From Acidovorax sp. CCYZU-2555 (lineage in GTDB: Bacteria > Pseudomonadota > Gammaproteobacteria > Burkholderiales > Burkholderiaceae_C), in NCBI RefSeq assembly GCF_018413525.1, contig NZ_JAHCDD010000015.1, positions 22,872 to 86,871 of the forward strand: a stretch of DNA of 64,000 bases. The letters run 5' to 3'. How positions within the stretch are numbered: position 1 is the stretch's first letter; the number at the start of each line of letters is the position of its first letter. Positions 54,780-62,850 of this stretch are shown here, piece after piece. Position numbers and translations under genes: made by a program. The notes under the pieces are model-generated. The model was not told where the DNA came from and searched no databases. It saw only the letters and a program-made list of their open reading frames with translations.

Positions 54780-55322
54780 ATGCCCCGCACCCAGCCCCCT
54801 ACTCCGTCTACATCGGCACAGCGCCGCATACAGACCCGGCGCTCCGGCGTTCACGGCAAGGGGGTCTTTGCCGTGCAGGATATTGCCGAGGGCGAAGTCC
54901 TCATTGAATACACGGGTGAAATCATCTCCTGGCAACAGGCCCAGGACCGTCACCCGCACGACCCGCTGCAGCCCAATCACACGTTCTACTTCCACGTCGA
55001 CGAAGACCGCGTGATCGACGCCAACTTCGGCGGCAATTCCTCGCGCTGGATCAACCACAGCTGCAACCCCAACTGCTACACCGACGAGCGCGACGGCCGC
55101 ATTTTCATCACCGCGCTGCGCAACATCGCTGCGGGCGAGGAACTGAACTACGACTACGGCCTGATGCTCGAGGAGCGCTACACCGCCAAGCTCAAGGCCG
55201 AGTACCCCTGCTACTGCGGCGCGGCCAACTGCCGCGGCACGCTGCTCGCGCCCAAGCGCGGCTGGCGCCCGCCCATGCCCGGGGACGCACCGTCCACGCC
55301 CCTCAAGGGCCGCAACGCATGA
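54780..55322 (+). CDS. SET-domain protein lysine methyltransferase
   Basis: 180 residues, almost only a SET domain. SAM-binding GVHGKGVFA (23-31), the pseudoknot RWINHSCNPNC (89-99) and ELNYDYG (121-127, catalytic Tyr126) are all intact, and a post-SET cysteine cluster CYCGAANCRG (Cys144, 146, 151) can bind zinc with Cys99. It should methylate lysine on protein. The ATG at 54780 is the likely start. Its stop overlaps the birA start (ATGA), and it is encoded head-to-head with the Lys-rich TopB-SWIB protein, 118 bases apart. Confidence 0.92.
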   Translation: MPRTQPPTPSTSAQRRIQTRRSGVHGKGVFAVQDIAEGEVLIEYTGEIISWQQAQDRHPHDPLQPNHTFYFHVDEDRVIDANFGGNSSRWINHSCNPNCYTDERDGRIFITALRNIAAGEELNYDYGLMLEERYTAKLKAEYPCYCGAANCRGTLLAPKRGWRPPMPGDAPSTPLKGRNA

Positions 55323-56146
55323 GCCTGCCTACCGACCCCATCCGCTGGCCCGCCGAGGCCCTCTGGCAGGCCGTGAGCCCGCTACTCGAAGGCTTTACCG
55401 TCGAGATCCTGCCCGAAGTCGACTCGACCAACACCGAGCTGATGCGCCGCGCGCGCGCCGGCCGCTGCGAGCCCATCCTGCTGGTCACCGAACAACAGAC
55501 CGCGGGCCGCGGCCGGCTGGGTCGGCAATGGGTCAGCGAGATCGGTGATTCGCTGACGTTTTCGCTGGGCCTGCCCATGGCCCCGGCCGAATGGTCTGGC
55601 CTGTCGCTGGCCGTGGGCGTGAGCCTGGCCCAGAGCCTGCAGCCGCAGTTGCCCACCGCGCACGAAGACCGACTGCGCCTGGGCCTCAAATGGCCCAACG
55701 ACCTTTGGCTCGAAGGCGATCGCAAGCTGGGCGGTATCCTGATAGAAACCGCGAGCGGCATAGGCCTCACGGGCGCGGACCGCTACGTGGTGATCGGCGT
55801 GGGCCTCAACGTGCGCGCACCCAATGGCCAGGGCCTGTCAACCACGCCCGCGAGCCTGCGTGAAGTCGACGCCGCGCTCGACGCGCCCACGGCGCTGGGC
55901 CGCATCGTGCCGCCGCTGGTGCGCGCCTTGCAGGCCTTTGCCCAGCATGGCTTTGCGCCCGTGCGCTCGCAGTTCAGCGAACGCGATCTGCTGCTGCAGC
56001 GCGAAGTGAACCTGAGCGACGGCCAGAGCGGCCTGGCCCAGGGCGTGGGCCCCGACGGCGCGCTGCTGGTGCAGACCGCCGAGGGCCTGCGCGCCGTGAC
56101 CAGTTCGGACATCAGCGTGCGCCCCCGGCCCGCGTCCCTTTCCTGA
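55319..56146 (+). CDS. birA: Biotin--[acetyl-CoA-carboxylase] ligase, without HTH
   Basis: 275 residues. The catalytic motif GRGRLGRQW, VDSTNTELMRR, LKWPNDLWLEGDRKLGGILIE and a small C-terminal SH3-like domain are present. There is no N-terminal winged helix, so it is a group I ligase that biotinylates AccB but should not repress transcription. Four-base overlap with the SET gene; the SPOR-domain gene follows 14 bases downstream. Confidence 0.94.
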   Translation: MSLPTDPIRWPAEALWQAVSPLLEGFTVEILPEVDSTNTELMRRARAGRCEPILLVTEQQTAGRGRLGRQWVSEIGDSLTFSLGLPMAPAEWSGLSLAVGVSLAQSLQPQLPTAHEDRLRLGLKWPNDLWLEGDRKLGGILIETASGIGLTGADRYVVIGVGLNVRAPNGQGLSTTPASLREVDAALDAPTALGRIVPPLVRALQAFAQHGFAPVRSQFSERDLLLQREVNLSDGQSGLAQGVGPDGALLVQTAEGLRAVTSSDISVRPRPASLS

Positions 56147-56160
56147 CAGGAAGCCCCCCC

Positions 56161-56850
56161 ATGCTGCGCATCGCCCTGTTCATCCTGCTGCTGGCCAATG
56201 CCGGCTATTTCGCCTGGAGCCAGGGTGCGTTGGCCAGCCTGGGCTGGGCGCCCCAGCAGCACACCGAACCCGAGCGGCTGCAGCAGCAACTGCACCCCGA
56301 AGCGCTCAAGCTGCAGCAGCCGCCCGCGGCGGTCGCTGGCGCGCCAGACGCCGCCCGCCCGCCCACGGCGCCCGCCGAAGCGCCGCCGGCCCAGGAAGGC
56401 CCGGCCCAGTGCCTGCAGGCCGGCATTTATGACGACGACGCATCAGACAAGCTGCGCCGCGCGCTGCTGCTGCAGTTCCCCGAAGGCAGCTGGAAGCTCG
56501 ACGAGATCACCCAGCCCGGCCGCTGGATGGTCTACATGGGCAAGTTCGCCGACAACCAGGCGCTGGAAAAGAAGCGCGCCGAGCTCGTGGCGCGCAAGCT
56601 CGACCATGACCGCGCGGGCGGCACGCTCGACCCCGGCCTGTCGCTGGGCCGTTTCAGCAGCGAGGAAGCCGCGACGCGCGAGCTGACCCAGCTGGTGCGC
56701 CAGGGCGTGCGCAGCGCGCGCGTGGTGCAGGAGCGCCCCGACAAACATGGCTACGTGCTGCGCCTGCCCGCGGCCACGCCCGCGCTGCGCGCCCAGCTCG
56801 AAGCGCTGCCGGCGTTCGGCGACAAGGCGCTCAAAGCCTGCGCTTCCTGA
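56161..56850 (+). CDS. SPOR-domain membrane protein
   Basis: 229 residues. One N-terminal membrane helix (about 2-20), a Gln/Pro/Ala-rich periplasmic linker to residue 78, a fold with GRWMVYMGKFADNQALEKKRAELVARK typical of a SPOR peptidoglycan-binding domain, and an alpha-helical end. SPOR domains bind denuded glycan at division sites. Third gene of the SET-birA operon, closed by a terminator. Confidence 0.82.
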   Translation: MLRIALFILLLANAGYFAWSQGALASLGWAPQQHTEPERLQQQLHPEALKLQQPPAAVAGAPDAARPPTAPAEAPPAQEGPAQCLQAGIYDDDASDKLRRALLLQFPEGSWKLDEITQPGRWMVYMGKFADNQALEKKRAELVARKLDHDRAGGTLDPGLSLGRFSSEEAATRELTQLVRQGVRSARVVQERPDKHGYVLRLPAATPALRAQLEALPAFGDKALKACAS

Positions 56851-56870
56851 GCGGCCGCCGCTGCAGACGA

Positions 56871-56899
56871 AAAAAAGCCCGGTCGAACCGGGCTTTTTT
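56871..56899. terminator. Bidirectional Rho-independent terminator
   Basis: AAAAAAGCCCGGT (56871-56883) pairs with ACCGGGCTTTTTT (56887-56899) over a 3-base loop. It separates the SPOR gene from the convergent amidohydrolase gene. Confidence 0.93.
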
Positions 56900-56917
56900 G
56901 CATGTGCAGCGCCGTGA

Positions 56918-57847
56918 TCAGGCGCGCGGATCCAGCGCCATCAGGTCTTCGACCAGCGCCTGCAGATCGGCCGTGAGGCGCAGATAGCCGGCCTGGTCGA
57001 GCTCCAGTGTCTGCTCGTCCATGTAGATCTTGCGGTTGATCTCGATCTGGATGCTGTGGCGGTTCTCGGCCGGGTTGCCGTAGCGGCGCACCAGCTCCAC
57101 GCCCTTGTAGGGGTGGTTGTAATCGACGCTGTAGCCGCGCTCGCGCAGGAAAGCGCAGATGCGCTGCGACAGGCGCGTGTCGGCGGTCGTGCCGTCGCGG
57201 TCGCCGATCACGAAGTCGGCATGCACCAGACCCGGATGCAGCGTCGCATGGCTGGCAGCGACCGCGGGCATCGAATGGCAGTTGATGTGGATGCTGTAGC
57301 CATGGCGCGCATGCGCGGCATCTATGGCCTTGGCCACGGCCGCGTGGTAGGGCTTCCAGCAGCGCTCTATGCGCGCCAGCAATTCATCGACCGACAGCGC
57401 GCGCTCATAGATGGGCACGCCAGCGTCGGTGAACTTCCAGATCAGGCCCTTGCCCAGCCGCACCTTCTGCAGCACCACCTGGTCTTCGGTGACGGGCAAA
57501 GGCCAGTCGCCGTCGATCATGCCGGTGTCGATTTCCGTGGTGTCACGGTTGGCATCGAGGTAGATGCGCGGGAAGTGGGCCTCGACCCAGCTCACGCCCA
57601 GCGCCGGTGCGAACGCATAGATCTTTTCGACATGCGTGTCTTCGGCCTGGCGCAGGGTGGCCAGCGGCAGGCAGGAGCCGAAGTCGTCGGGATACCAGGT
57701 GCCGCTGTGCGGCGAATCCAGCACCACGGCACTGGTGCCGGGAATGCTGGTCACCATCTGGGCCGGAGCGGGAGCGTGGGCCACGCCCGCCACTCCGGGC
57801 TGGGCGTGCTGGAAACGTTGGCTGATCAATTGCAAGACGGGATGCAT
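56918..57847 (-). CDS. N-formylglutamate amidohydrolase family protein
   Basis: 309 residues. FGase family (HutG-type zinc hydrolase): VVLDSPHSGTWYPDDF at the start, the acidic DANRDTTEID, INCHSMPA, DFVIGDRDGTTAD and EINRKIYMDEQTL. The family releases formate from N-formylglutamate at the end of histidine breakdown; relatives act on other N-acyl amino acids. No hut genes lie here. The gene is 23 bases downstream of a Bug receptor gene and ought to be cotranscribed, with a LysR regulator divergent from both. Confidence 0.87.
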   Translation of the reverse strand: MHPVLQLISQRFQHAQPGVAGVAHAPAPAQMVTSIPGTSAVVLDSPHSGTWYPDDFGSCLPLATLRQAEDTHVEKIYAFAPALGVSWVEAHFPRIYLDANRDTTEIDTGMIDGDWPLPVTEDQVVLQKVRLGKGLIWKFTDAGVPIYERALSVDELLARIERCWKPYHAAVAKAIDAAHARHGYSIHINCHSMPAVAASHATLHPGLVHADFVIGDRDGTTADTRLSQRICAFLRERGYSVDYNHPYKGVELVRRYGNPAENRHSIQIEINRKIYMDEQTLELDQAGYLRLTADLQALVEDLMALDPRA

Positions 57848-57870
57848 AGGCAAACTGGAAGTAAGGAGAA

Positions 57871-58836
57871 TCAGTCGATTTGGATCTTGGCGTAGGCAGC
57901 GACTTGCTTCATCTTGGCGATCTCGGTCTCGATCTGCTTGGTGAATGCCACGGTCGTCGTGCCCGTGGGGTACAGACCCTGGGCCGCCATGCGTTGCTTG
58001 ACCACGTCTTCCTTGAGCGCGGCGGCCACGGCCTTCTGGATACGCGCGACCTGGGCGGCGGGCATCGACTTGGGCGCAACCAGACCGAACCACGAAGGAT
58101 CGTTGATGTCCTTGTAGCCGAGTTCGGCATAGGTAGGCACGTTGGGCAGCACGTCCAGGCGCTCCGGCCAGCTCACGGCGATCGCGCGCAGCTTGCCGGA
58201 ATTGATCTGCGCCAGCGACGAGGCGACCTGATCGAAGTACACGGGAACCTGTCCGCCGAGCACGTCGTTGATGGCCGGGCCCGCGCCGCGGTAGGGGATG
58301 TGCAGCATGTCGGTGTTGGTGGCACGCTTGAACAGCTCGCCCCACATGTGGCCGATGGTGCCGTTGCCTGGCGTTGCGTAGCTGACCTTGCCGGGATTGG
58401 CCTTGAGGTAGGCGACGAGTTCAGCCATGTCCTTGACGGGCAGGGTCTTGGGGTTGACCACGATCACGCCAGGCGCCTTGACCAGTTCGGTCACGCCGAC
58501 AAAGTCCTTGATCGCATCGTAGGGCACCTTGCTGAGCACGGCGGGGTTCACGCCATGGGTCGACAAGGTGGCCACGCCCAGCGTCAGGTTGTCAGTGGCG
58601 CGCGCCACTTCGGCCATGCCGATCGAGCCGCCGGCACCGGCGCGGTTCTCGATGACCACGGGTTGGCTCAGGATGCGACCGAGCACGTCCTGCAGGTTGC
58701 GCACGACCATATCGGTGGAGCCGCCCGGAGGGAAAGGCACCACGATGCGCAGGGGCCGGCTATTGTCCTGCGCAAAAGACATTCCTGGAACGACAGTTGT
58801 GGCGGCGATGGAGGCAATAAAGTGACGACGTTGCAT
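57871..58836 (-). CDS. Bug/TctC-family periplasmic solute-binding protein (4)
   Basis: 321 residues. Signal QRRHFIASIAATTVVPGMSFAQ, then LRIVVPFPPGGSTDMVVR, VIENRAGAGGSIG, HIPYRGAGPAINDVLGGQVPVYF and PTYAELGYKDIND. First gene of a pair with the N-formylglutamate amidohydrolase, so the ligand may be an N-acyl amino acid or dicarboxylate (inference). ATG at 58836 with AAGGAAAA upstream; the extended frame is not a plausible signal. Confidence 0.91.
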   Translation of the reverse strand: MQRRHFIASIAATTVVPGMSFAQDNSRPLRIVVPFPPGGSTDMVVRNLQDVLGRILSQPVVIENRAGAGGSIGMAEVARATDNLTLGVATLSTHGVNPAVLSKVPYDAIKDFVGVTELVKAPGVIVVNPKTLPVKDMAELVAYLKANPGKVSYATPGNGTIGHMWGELFKRATNTDMLHIPYRGAGPAINDVLGGQVPVYFDQVASSLAQINSGKLRAIAVSWPERLDVLPNVPTYAELGYKDINDPSWFGLVAPKSMPAAQVARIQKAVAAALKEDVVKQRMAAQGLYPTGTTTVAFTKQIETEIAKMKQVAAYAKIQID

Positions 58837-58911
58837 GGTGATATTTTCCTTTTCGATAAGAAAGATTAACGGAATTCGTGGCATAGACAAAGCAATACCT
58901 GTGCCTGTTGT

Positions 58912-58928
58912 TATTCCAAATTGGAATA
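58912..58928. promoter_or_regulatory. LysR-type operator palindrome
   Basis: TATTCCAA-A-TTGGAATA, a perfect 8-base dyad in the divergent region between the Bug operon and the LysR gene. It contains the T-N11-A pattern of LysR-type boxes and lies about 50 bases ahead of the LysR start. Symmetry is observed; assignment to the adjacent regulator is inference. Confidence 0.65.
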
Positions 58929-58976
58929 CATTCAAGCTATATGAGCATCCTTAGCCATTCTCTGTGAGTGACCTCC

Positions 58977-59975
58977 ATGACCAGTTTGCGCCGCCTCAAT
59001 CCTCCTGTACATCTGTTGCGGGCTTTTTCCACCGTGGTGCGTTTCGGCGGCGTTTCGCGCGCGGCCGAGGCGCTGCACCTTACGCAGAGCGCGGTCAGCA
59101 AGCAGGTACAGGAGCTCGAAAAATGGGTGGGCGTCACGCTGTTCGAACGCAGCCGCAAGCGCCTCACGCTGACCCCGGCCGGCGAACGTTATGAACGCAG
59201 CGTGCGCGCCCTGCTCTCCCAGCTCGAGGCAGCGACGCTGGAGCTGATCACCAGCGATGACCGCCGCGGTGCGCTCTATCTGTCGGTGCTGCCCACTTTT
59301 GGTGCCAAGTGGCTGATTCCGCTGCTGCCGCAATTCCAGCAGCGCGAACCGCAGGTCACCTTGCATTTCGTGCCCTATGTGCACGGCTATGACTTCGAGA
59401 GCCCGACGCTCGACTGCTCCATCCTGTTCGGCGACGGCCACTGGCCGGGCGCGCGTGCCCACTATCTGGTCGGACAGCAGGTCGCGCTGATCGCTCCGCC
59501 CGACAACAGCCCCGGCGCGCTGCGCCTGCGCAAGCCCGAGGACCTGATCGCTTGCACCCGACTGCGCCATGTCACCATTCCCGACGCCTGGGCGCAATGG
59601 AGCCAGGCCCATGGCGTGACCGGCATGCGCGCGCTCGACGGCCCGCAGTTCGACCAGTTCCAGAGCATCATCCGCGCGGTCATGGCGGGCATGGGCGTGG
59701 CGCTGGTGCCGCGTTGCCTGGTGCAGGACGAGATCGCTTCGGGTCTGGTCACCGAACCCCTGCCCGGCCATGGCTACGCCAGCCACCTCGGCTACTGGTT
59801 CTGCTACCCCGAAGGCCGCTCCCACCACGGCGCGCTGGGCACGTTTCGCAACTGGCTGCTGGAATCGGCCGCGCAGTCGAGCGCGGCGATGATCGCGGTC
59901 AGCGAGGCCGGCCGCACGGCCGCCGGCATCAGCGCGCCGAAGGCTGAATCGGCAGCGCCGGAAAACGCACGCTGA
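58977..59975 (+). CDS. LysR-family transcriptional regulator
   Basis: 332 residues. N-terminal winged helix with FGGVSRAAEALHLTQSAVSKQVQELEKWVGVTLFERSRKRLTLT, then a LysR effector domain starting LYLSVLPTFGAKWLIPLLPQF, which is the GcvA-like subtype. It probably controls the divergent Bug/N-formylglutamate amidohydrolase operon through the palindrome between them, and itself. ATG at 58977 chosen; a GTG three codons upstream is possible. Its 3' end overlaps the sensor kinase gene on the other strand by 47 bases. Confidence 0.9.
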   Translation: MTSLRRLNPPVHLLRAFSTVVRFGGVSRAAEALHLTQSAVSKQVQELEKWVGVTLFERSRKRLTLTPAGERYERSVRALLSQLEAATLELITSDDRRGALYLSVLPTFGAKWLIPLLPQFQQREPQVTLHFVPYVHGYDFESPTLDCSILFGDGHWPGARAHYLVGQQVALIAPPDNSPGALRLRKPEDLIACTRLRHVTIPDAWAQWSQAHGVTGMRALDGPQFDQFQSIIRAVMAGMGVALVPRCLVQDEIASGLVTEPLPGHGYASHLGYWFCYPEGRSHHGALGTFRNWLLESAAQSSAAMIAVSEAGRTAAGISAPKAESAAPENAR

Positions 59976-61374
59976 AGCGCGCGCCCGGCGGCGTCTGCAC
60001 GCGTGCGGGTTCCAGCGACACCTGCGCGCCATGCTGGCGCGCGATCTCCTGCACGATGGGCAGTCCCAGGCCCGAGCCGTCGGCCTGCGTGCCCAGCGCG
60101 CGGTAAAACGGCTGGAACACCAGCGCGCGCTCGGCTTCGGGCACGCCCGGGCCCGTGTCTTCGACCTGCAGCAGCAGCACCCGGCCAAACGTATCGGTCA
60201 GCAGCCGCACCGTGACCACGCCGGGCTGCTCGGGCGTCGACGGGGTGTAGTTGATCGCGTTGTCCACAAGATTGCGCACCAGCTCGGTGAGCAGCGTCGG
60301 GTTGCCTTCCATCCAGACGCCGGGCGCGCCCGGCTCGGCGCCGTCGTAGCCCAGGTCCACGCGCTTGTCGAGCGCACGCGGCACCGAGTCGCGCACCACG
60401 TCGATCACCAGCTGCGCAAGATCGCAGCGCTGCTTGACCAGCGCCGCGCCCGTGCCTTCGACGCGCGCCAGCGCCAGCAGCTGGTTCACGGTGTGGCTGG
60501 CGCGCATGCTCGCGCGGCCGATCTGCTGCAGCGAGCGCTTGAGCTCCTGTGTGCTCGTGCCTTCGCGCTGCGCCAGATCGGCCTGCATGCGCAGGCCAGC
60601 GAGCGGCGTCTTGAGCTGGTGGGCGGCATCGGCCAGAAAACGCTTTTGCGTCGCCAGCGATTCGTTGAGCCGGCACAGCAGGTCGTCGACGGCGTTGACC
60701 AGCGGCGCGACTTCGAGCGGCACATCCTGGAAATTGAGCGGCGACAGGTCGTCGGGCTTGCGCGCGCGAATGCGCTCCTCGAGCCGGTGCAAGGGCGTGA
60801 TGCCGCGCGCCAGCGCCATCCAGACCAGCATCACCGCCAGCGGCAGCACGACGAACTGCGGCAGCATCACGCCGCGAATGATCTCGGTCGCCAAGGTACT
60901 GCGCTGCTCCCGCGTCTCGGCGACCTGCACCAGCGCCAGTTGGCCCGAGGGCCCCATCGGCGCCCAGACCGCCGCCAGGCGCATGTCGACGCCACGCAGT
61001 TCGGCGTCGTAGAGCTGGACTTCGCCGTTGCGGCGCTCACCATCGGTCCACGGCGGCCGCGGCAGATCGGGCTCGCCCGCGACCAGCCGGCCCTGCGGAT
61101 CGAGCACCTGGTAATGCACGCTGTCGGACGCACTGGTGCGCAGGTTGTGGCTCAGCGCGTGCGCGAGACTGAACTGCGGCTGGCCTTGCTGCACCTGCTT
61201 GGCGAGCACGCGCGCGTCGTACTCGAGCGCGCGGTCATACGGCTGATTGGCCAGCCCCTGCGCGACCAGCCAGGTGAGCGCCAGGCTCACGGGCCACAGC
61301 AGCAGCAACGGCGTGAGCATCCAGTCGAGGATGCCGCCGAACAGCGAATATTGCTCGCGCTGGAAGATTTTCAT
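59929..61374 (-). CDS. Two-component sensor histidine kinase, TctE/QseC type
   Basis: 481 residues, inner membrane. Helix 1 about 18-40, periplasmic sensor about 41-168, helix 2 about 170-190, HAMP-like linker, HisKA with AAHQLKTPLAG (His252), and HATPase with N-box LVRNLVDNAINYT, G1 VEDTGPGVPEAE and G2 GSGLGLPIV. It autophosphorylates and passes phosphate to the OmpR-type regulator encoded just upstream. Length and domain layout match TctE, the tricarboxylate sensor, but the stimulus is not shown by sequence. Confidence 0.9.
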   Translation of the reverse strand: MKIFQREQYSLFGGILDWMLTPLLLLWPVSLALTWLVAQGLANQPYDRALEYDARVLAKQVQQGQPQFSLAHALSHNLRTSASDSVHYQVLDPQGRLVAGEPDLPRPPWTDGERRNGEVQLYDAELRGVDMRLAAVWAPMGPSGQLALVQVAETREQRSTLATEIIRGVMLPQFVVLPLAVMLVWMALARGITPLHRLEERIRARKPDDLSPLNFQDVPLEVAPLVNAVDDLLCRLNESLATQKRFLADAAHQLKTPLAGLRMQADLAQREGTSTQELKRSLQQIGRASMRASHTVNQLLALARVEGTGAALVKQRCDLAQLVIDVVRDSVPRALDKRVDLGYDGAEPGAPGVWMEGNPTLLTELVRNLVDNAINYTPSTPEQPGVVTVRLLTDTFGRVLLLQVEDTGPGVPEAERALVFQPFYRALGTQADGSGLGLPIVQEIARQHGAQVSLEPARVQTPPGARFSVRFPALPIQPSAR

Positions 61375-61416
61375 GGGTGCATGCGACTTGCGCACTCAGC
61401 GCCAGCGCCCCCATTA

Positions 61417-61442
61417 CCGCTCGCCCTGAGCTTGTCGAAGGG
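61417..61442 (-). repeat. Short dispersed repeat (CGCCCTGAGCTTGTCGAAGG type)
   Basis: Inverted relative of the element at 50604-50629, located in the 94-base gap between the response regulator and kinase genes. Such elements are common between genes in this group of bacteria (from memory). Confidence 0.6.
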
Positions 61443-61468
61443 CGTTTCAGGGCGTGGACTTCCCATAT

Positions 61469-62143
61469 TCAATCCCGTATTTTCTCCAGGCAATACCCCA
61501 GCCCGCGCACCGTCGCAATGCGAATCGGCCCATGCTCGATCTTCTTGCGCAGCCGGTGGATATAGACCTCGATGGCGTTGTTGCTCAGCTCCTCGCCCCA
61601 CTCGCACAGGCGCTCGACCAGCTGGTCCTTGCTGACCAGCCGGCCCGCGCGCTGCAGCAGCACTTCAAGCAGGCCCAGCTCGCGCGCCGAGAGTTCGACC
61701 ATCTTGCCGTCGATGGTCGCGACGCGGCCCGACTGGTCGTAGACCAGCGGCCCATGCTTGATGGTGCTGCTCGCGCCGCCCATGCCGCGGCGCGTGAGCG
61801 CGCGCACGCGCGCTTCGAGCTCCTGCAGGCTGAACGGCTTGGCCATGTAATCGTCGGCGCCGAAATCGAGGCCCTTGACGCGCTCCTCCACGCTGTCGGC
61901 CGCGGTGAGAATCAGCACCGGCAAGCCGTCGCCGCGCCCGCGCAGCCGGCGCAGCACTTCGAGGCCGTGCATCTTGGGCAGACCCAGGTCGAGGATCAGC
62001 AGGTCGAACTCGCTGCTGGTCATCAGCACCGACTCGGCCTCGCTGCCGCTGGCCACATGGCTGACCACGGCGCCCGATCCGCGCAGGCTGCGCAACAGGC
62101 CATCGGCAAAGACCTGGTCGTCTTCTGCAATCAAAATGCGCAT
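61469..62143 (-). CDS. OmpR-family response regulator, TctD type
   Basis: 224 residues. Receiver domain with the acidic pair Asp8/Asp9, phospho-acceptor in LLILDLGLP (Asp52) and AKPF lysine, followed by a winged-helix output domain ending IEVYIHRLRKKIEHGPIRIATVRGLGYCLE. It is the cognate partner of the kinase 94 bases downstream. Members of this subgroup (TctD) control tricarboxylate uptake; the four Bug receptors in the window make this plausible but no tctCBA operon is here. Confidence 0.92.
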   Translation of the reverse strand: MRILIAEDDQVFADGLLRSLRGSGAVVSHVASGSEAESVLMTSSEFDLLILDLGLPKMHGLEVLRRLRGRGDGLPVLILTAADSVEERVKGLDFGADDYMAKPFSLQELEARVRALTRRGMGGASSTIKHGPLVYDQSGRVATIDGKMVELSARELGLLEVLLQRAGRLVSKDQLVERLCEWGEELSNNAIEVYIHRLRKKIEHGPIRIATVRGLGYCLEKIRD

Positions 62144-62245
62144 GCGGATGTTTCCCTAGATGAGCGCCGCGGTGCATCACCGCCGGCAGTTTTGACCCAT
62201 TCTAGGGGGGGACCGTGCCGCGCCGCCAGGGGGTTTTCGCCTGGG

Positions 62246-62770
62246 TTACGCCGGTCTGCCATGGGCGCCGGCATAGGCTTCGAGCCCCAGCGCGACCACG
62301 GTCGCGACGTCATCTCCGACTTCGGCGCGGAACTCGGCTTCGGCCTGGGCCACGGCCGCCTCGAAGGCCTGCAGCCAGCTGAGCCCCGTGGGCGTGAAGC
62401 GTATCCAGCGCGCGCGCCGGTCGCGCGCATCGGCCTCGCGCGTGACCAGGCCCCAGGCCAGGCATTGCTCCACCAGATCGGCCATCGCCTGCTTGCTCAT
62501 GCCCGCGCGCTCGGCCAGATCGGTCAGCCGGTCGCCGCCCAGCGAAAGATGGCGTGTGATGTGGATATGCGCGGCGCTGACCTGGTCGCGCGCCGCGAGG
62601 TTGGACAGCGCCAGCGGCACTTCGACCGCATGCGCCATGAGCTGCATCACGCGCGCGTCGAAGCGGCGCATCGAATGCCCCAGCAGCCGCCCCAGATGGG
62701 TCTGGCGCCAGGCGTCGGACGCAGGCGCAAGGGGCGCGGGCGCGGTGGTGGAAGGGGGAAAAGCGGTCAT
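62246..62770 (-). CDS. MarR-family transcriptional regulator
   Basis: 174 residues. Central winged helix with HLSLGGDRLTDLAERAGMSKQAMADLVEQCLAWGLVTREADARDRRARWIRFTPTG, flanked by helices for dimerisation. MarR proteins usually sense phenolic or oxidising compounds. It is divergent from recA, and a dyad lies directly before its start, suggesting autorepression. Target genes are otherwise unknown. Confidence 0.88.
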   Translation of the reverse strand: MTAFPPSTTAPAPLAPASDAWRQTHLGRLLGHSMRRFDARVMQLMAHAVEVPLALSNLAARDQVSAAHIHITRHLSLGGDRLTDLAERAGMSKQAMADLVEQCLAWGLVTREADARDRRARWIRFTPTGLSWLQAFEAAVAQAEAEFRAEVGDDVATVVALGLEAYAGAHGRPA

Positions 62771-62778
62771 GCTTTATT

Positions 62779-62793
62779 GTCAGGCAAACTGAC
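62779..62793. promoter_or_regulatory. Dyad before the MarR gene, candidate autoregulatory operator
   Basis: GTCAG-N5-CTGAC, perfect 5-base arms, nine bases upstream of the MarR start codon and 117 bases upstream of recA. MarR sites are often such short dyads; no binding evidence is available. Confidence 0.4.
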
Positions 62794-62834
62794 TAAAAAT
62801 CATCTATACACACCAGGACAACGCCCATAAACTA

Positions 62835-62850
62835 CTGTTCAAGCATCCAG
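62835..62850 (+). promoter_or_regulatory. Putative LexA (SOS) box of recA
   Basis: CTGT-N8-CCAG, preceded by TA, about 60 bases before the recA start. It matches the proteobacterial LexA consensus CTGT-N8-ACAG at seven of eight conserved bases. Position is right for recA control. Confidence 0.5.

Noticed and set aside
51725..54907. A plus-strand open frame of 1060 codons running antisense to topB
   Set aside because: It mirrors topB, has no recognisable domain and a His/Arg/Gly-biased composition. Long antisense frames are expected in DNA with very high GC at third codon positions.
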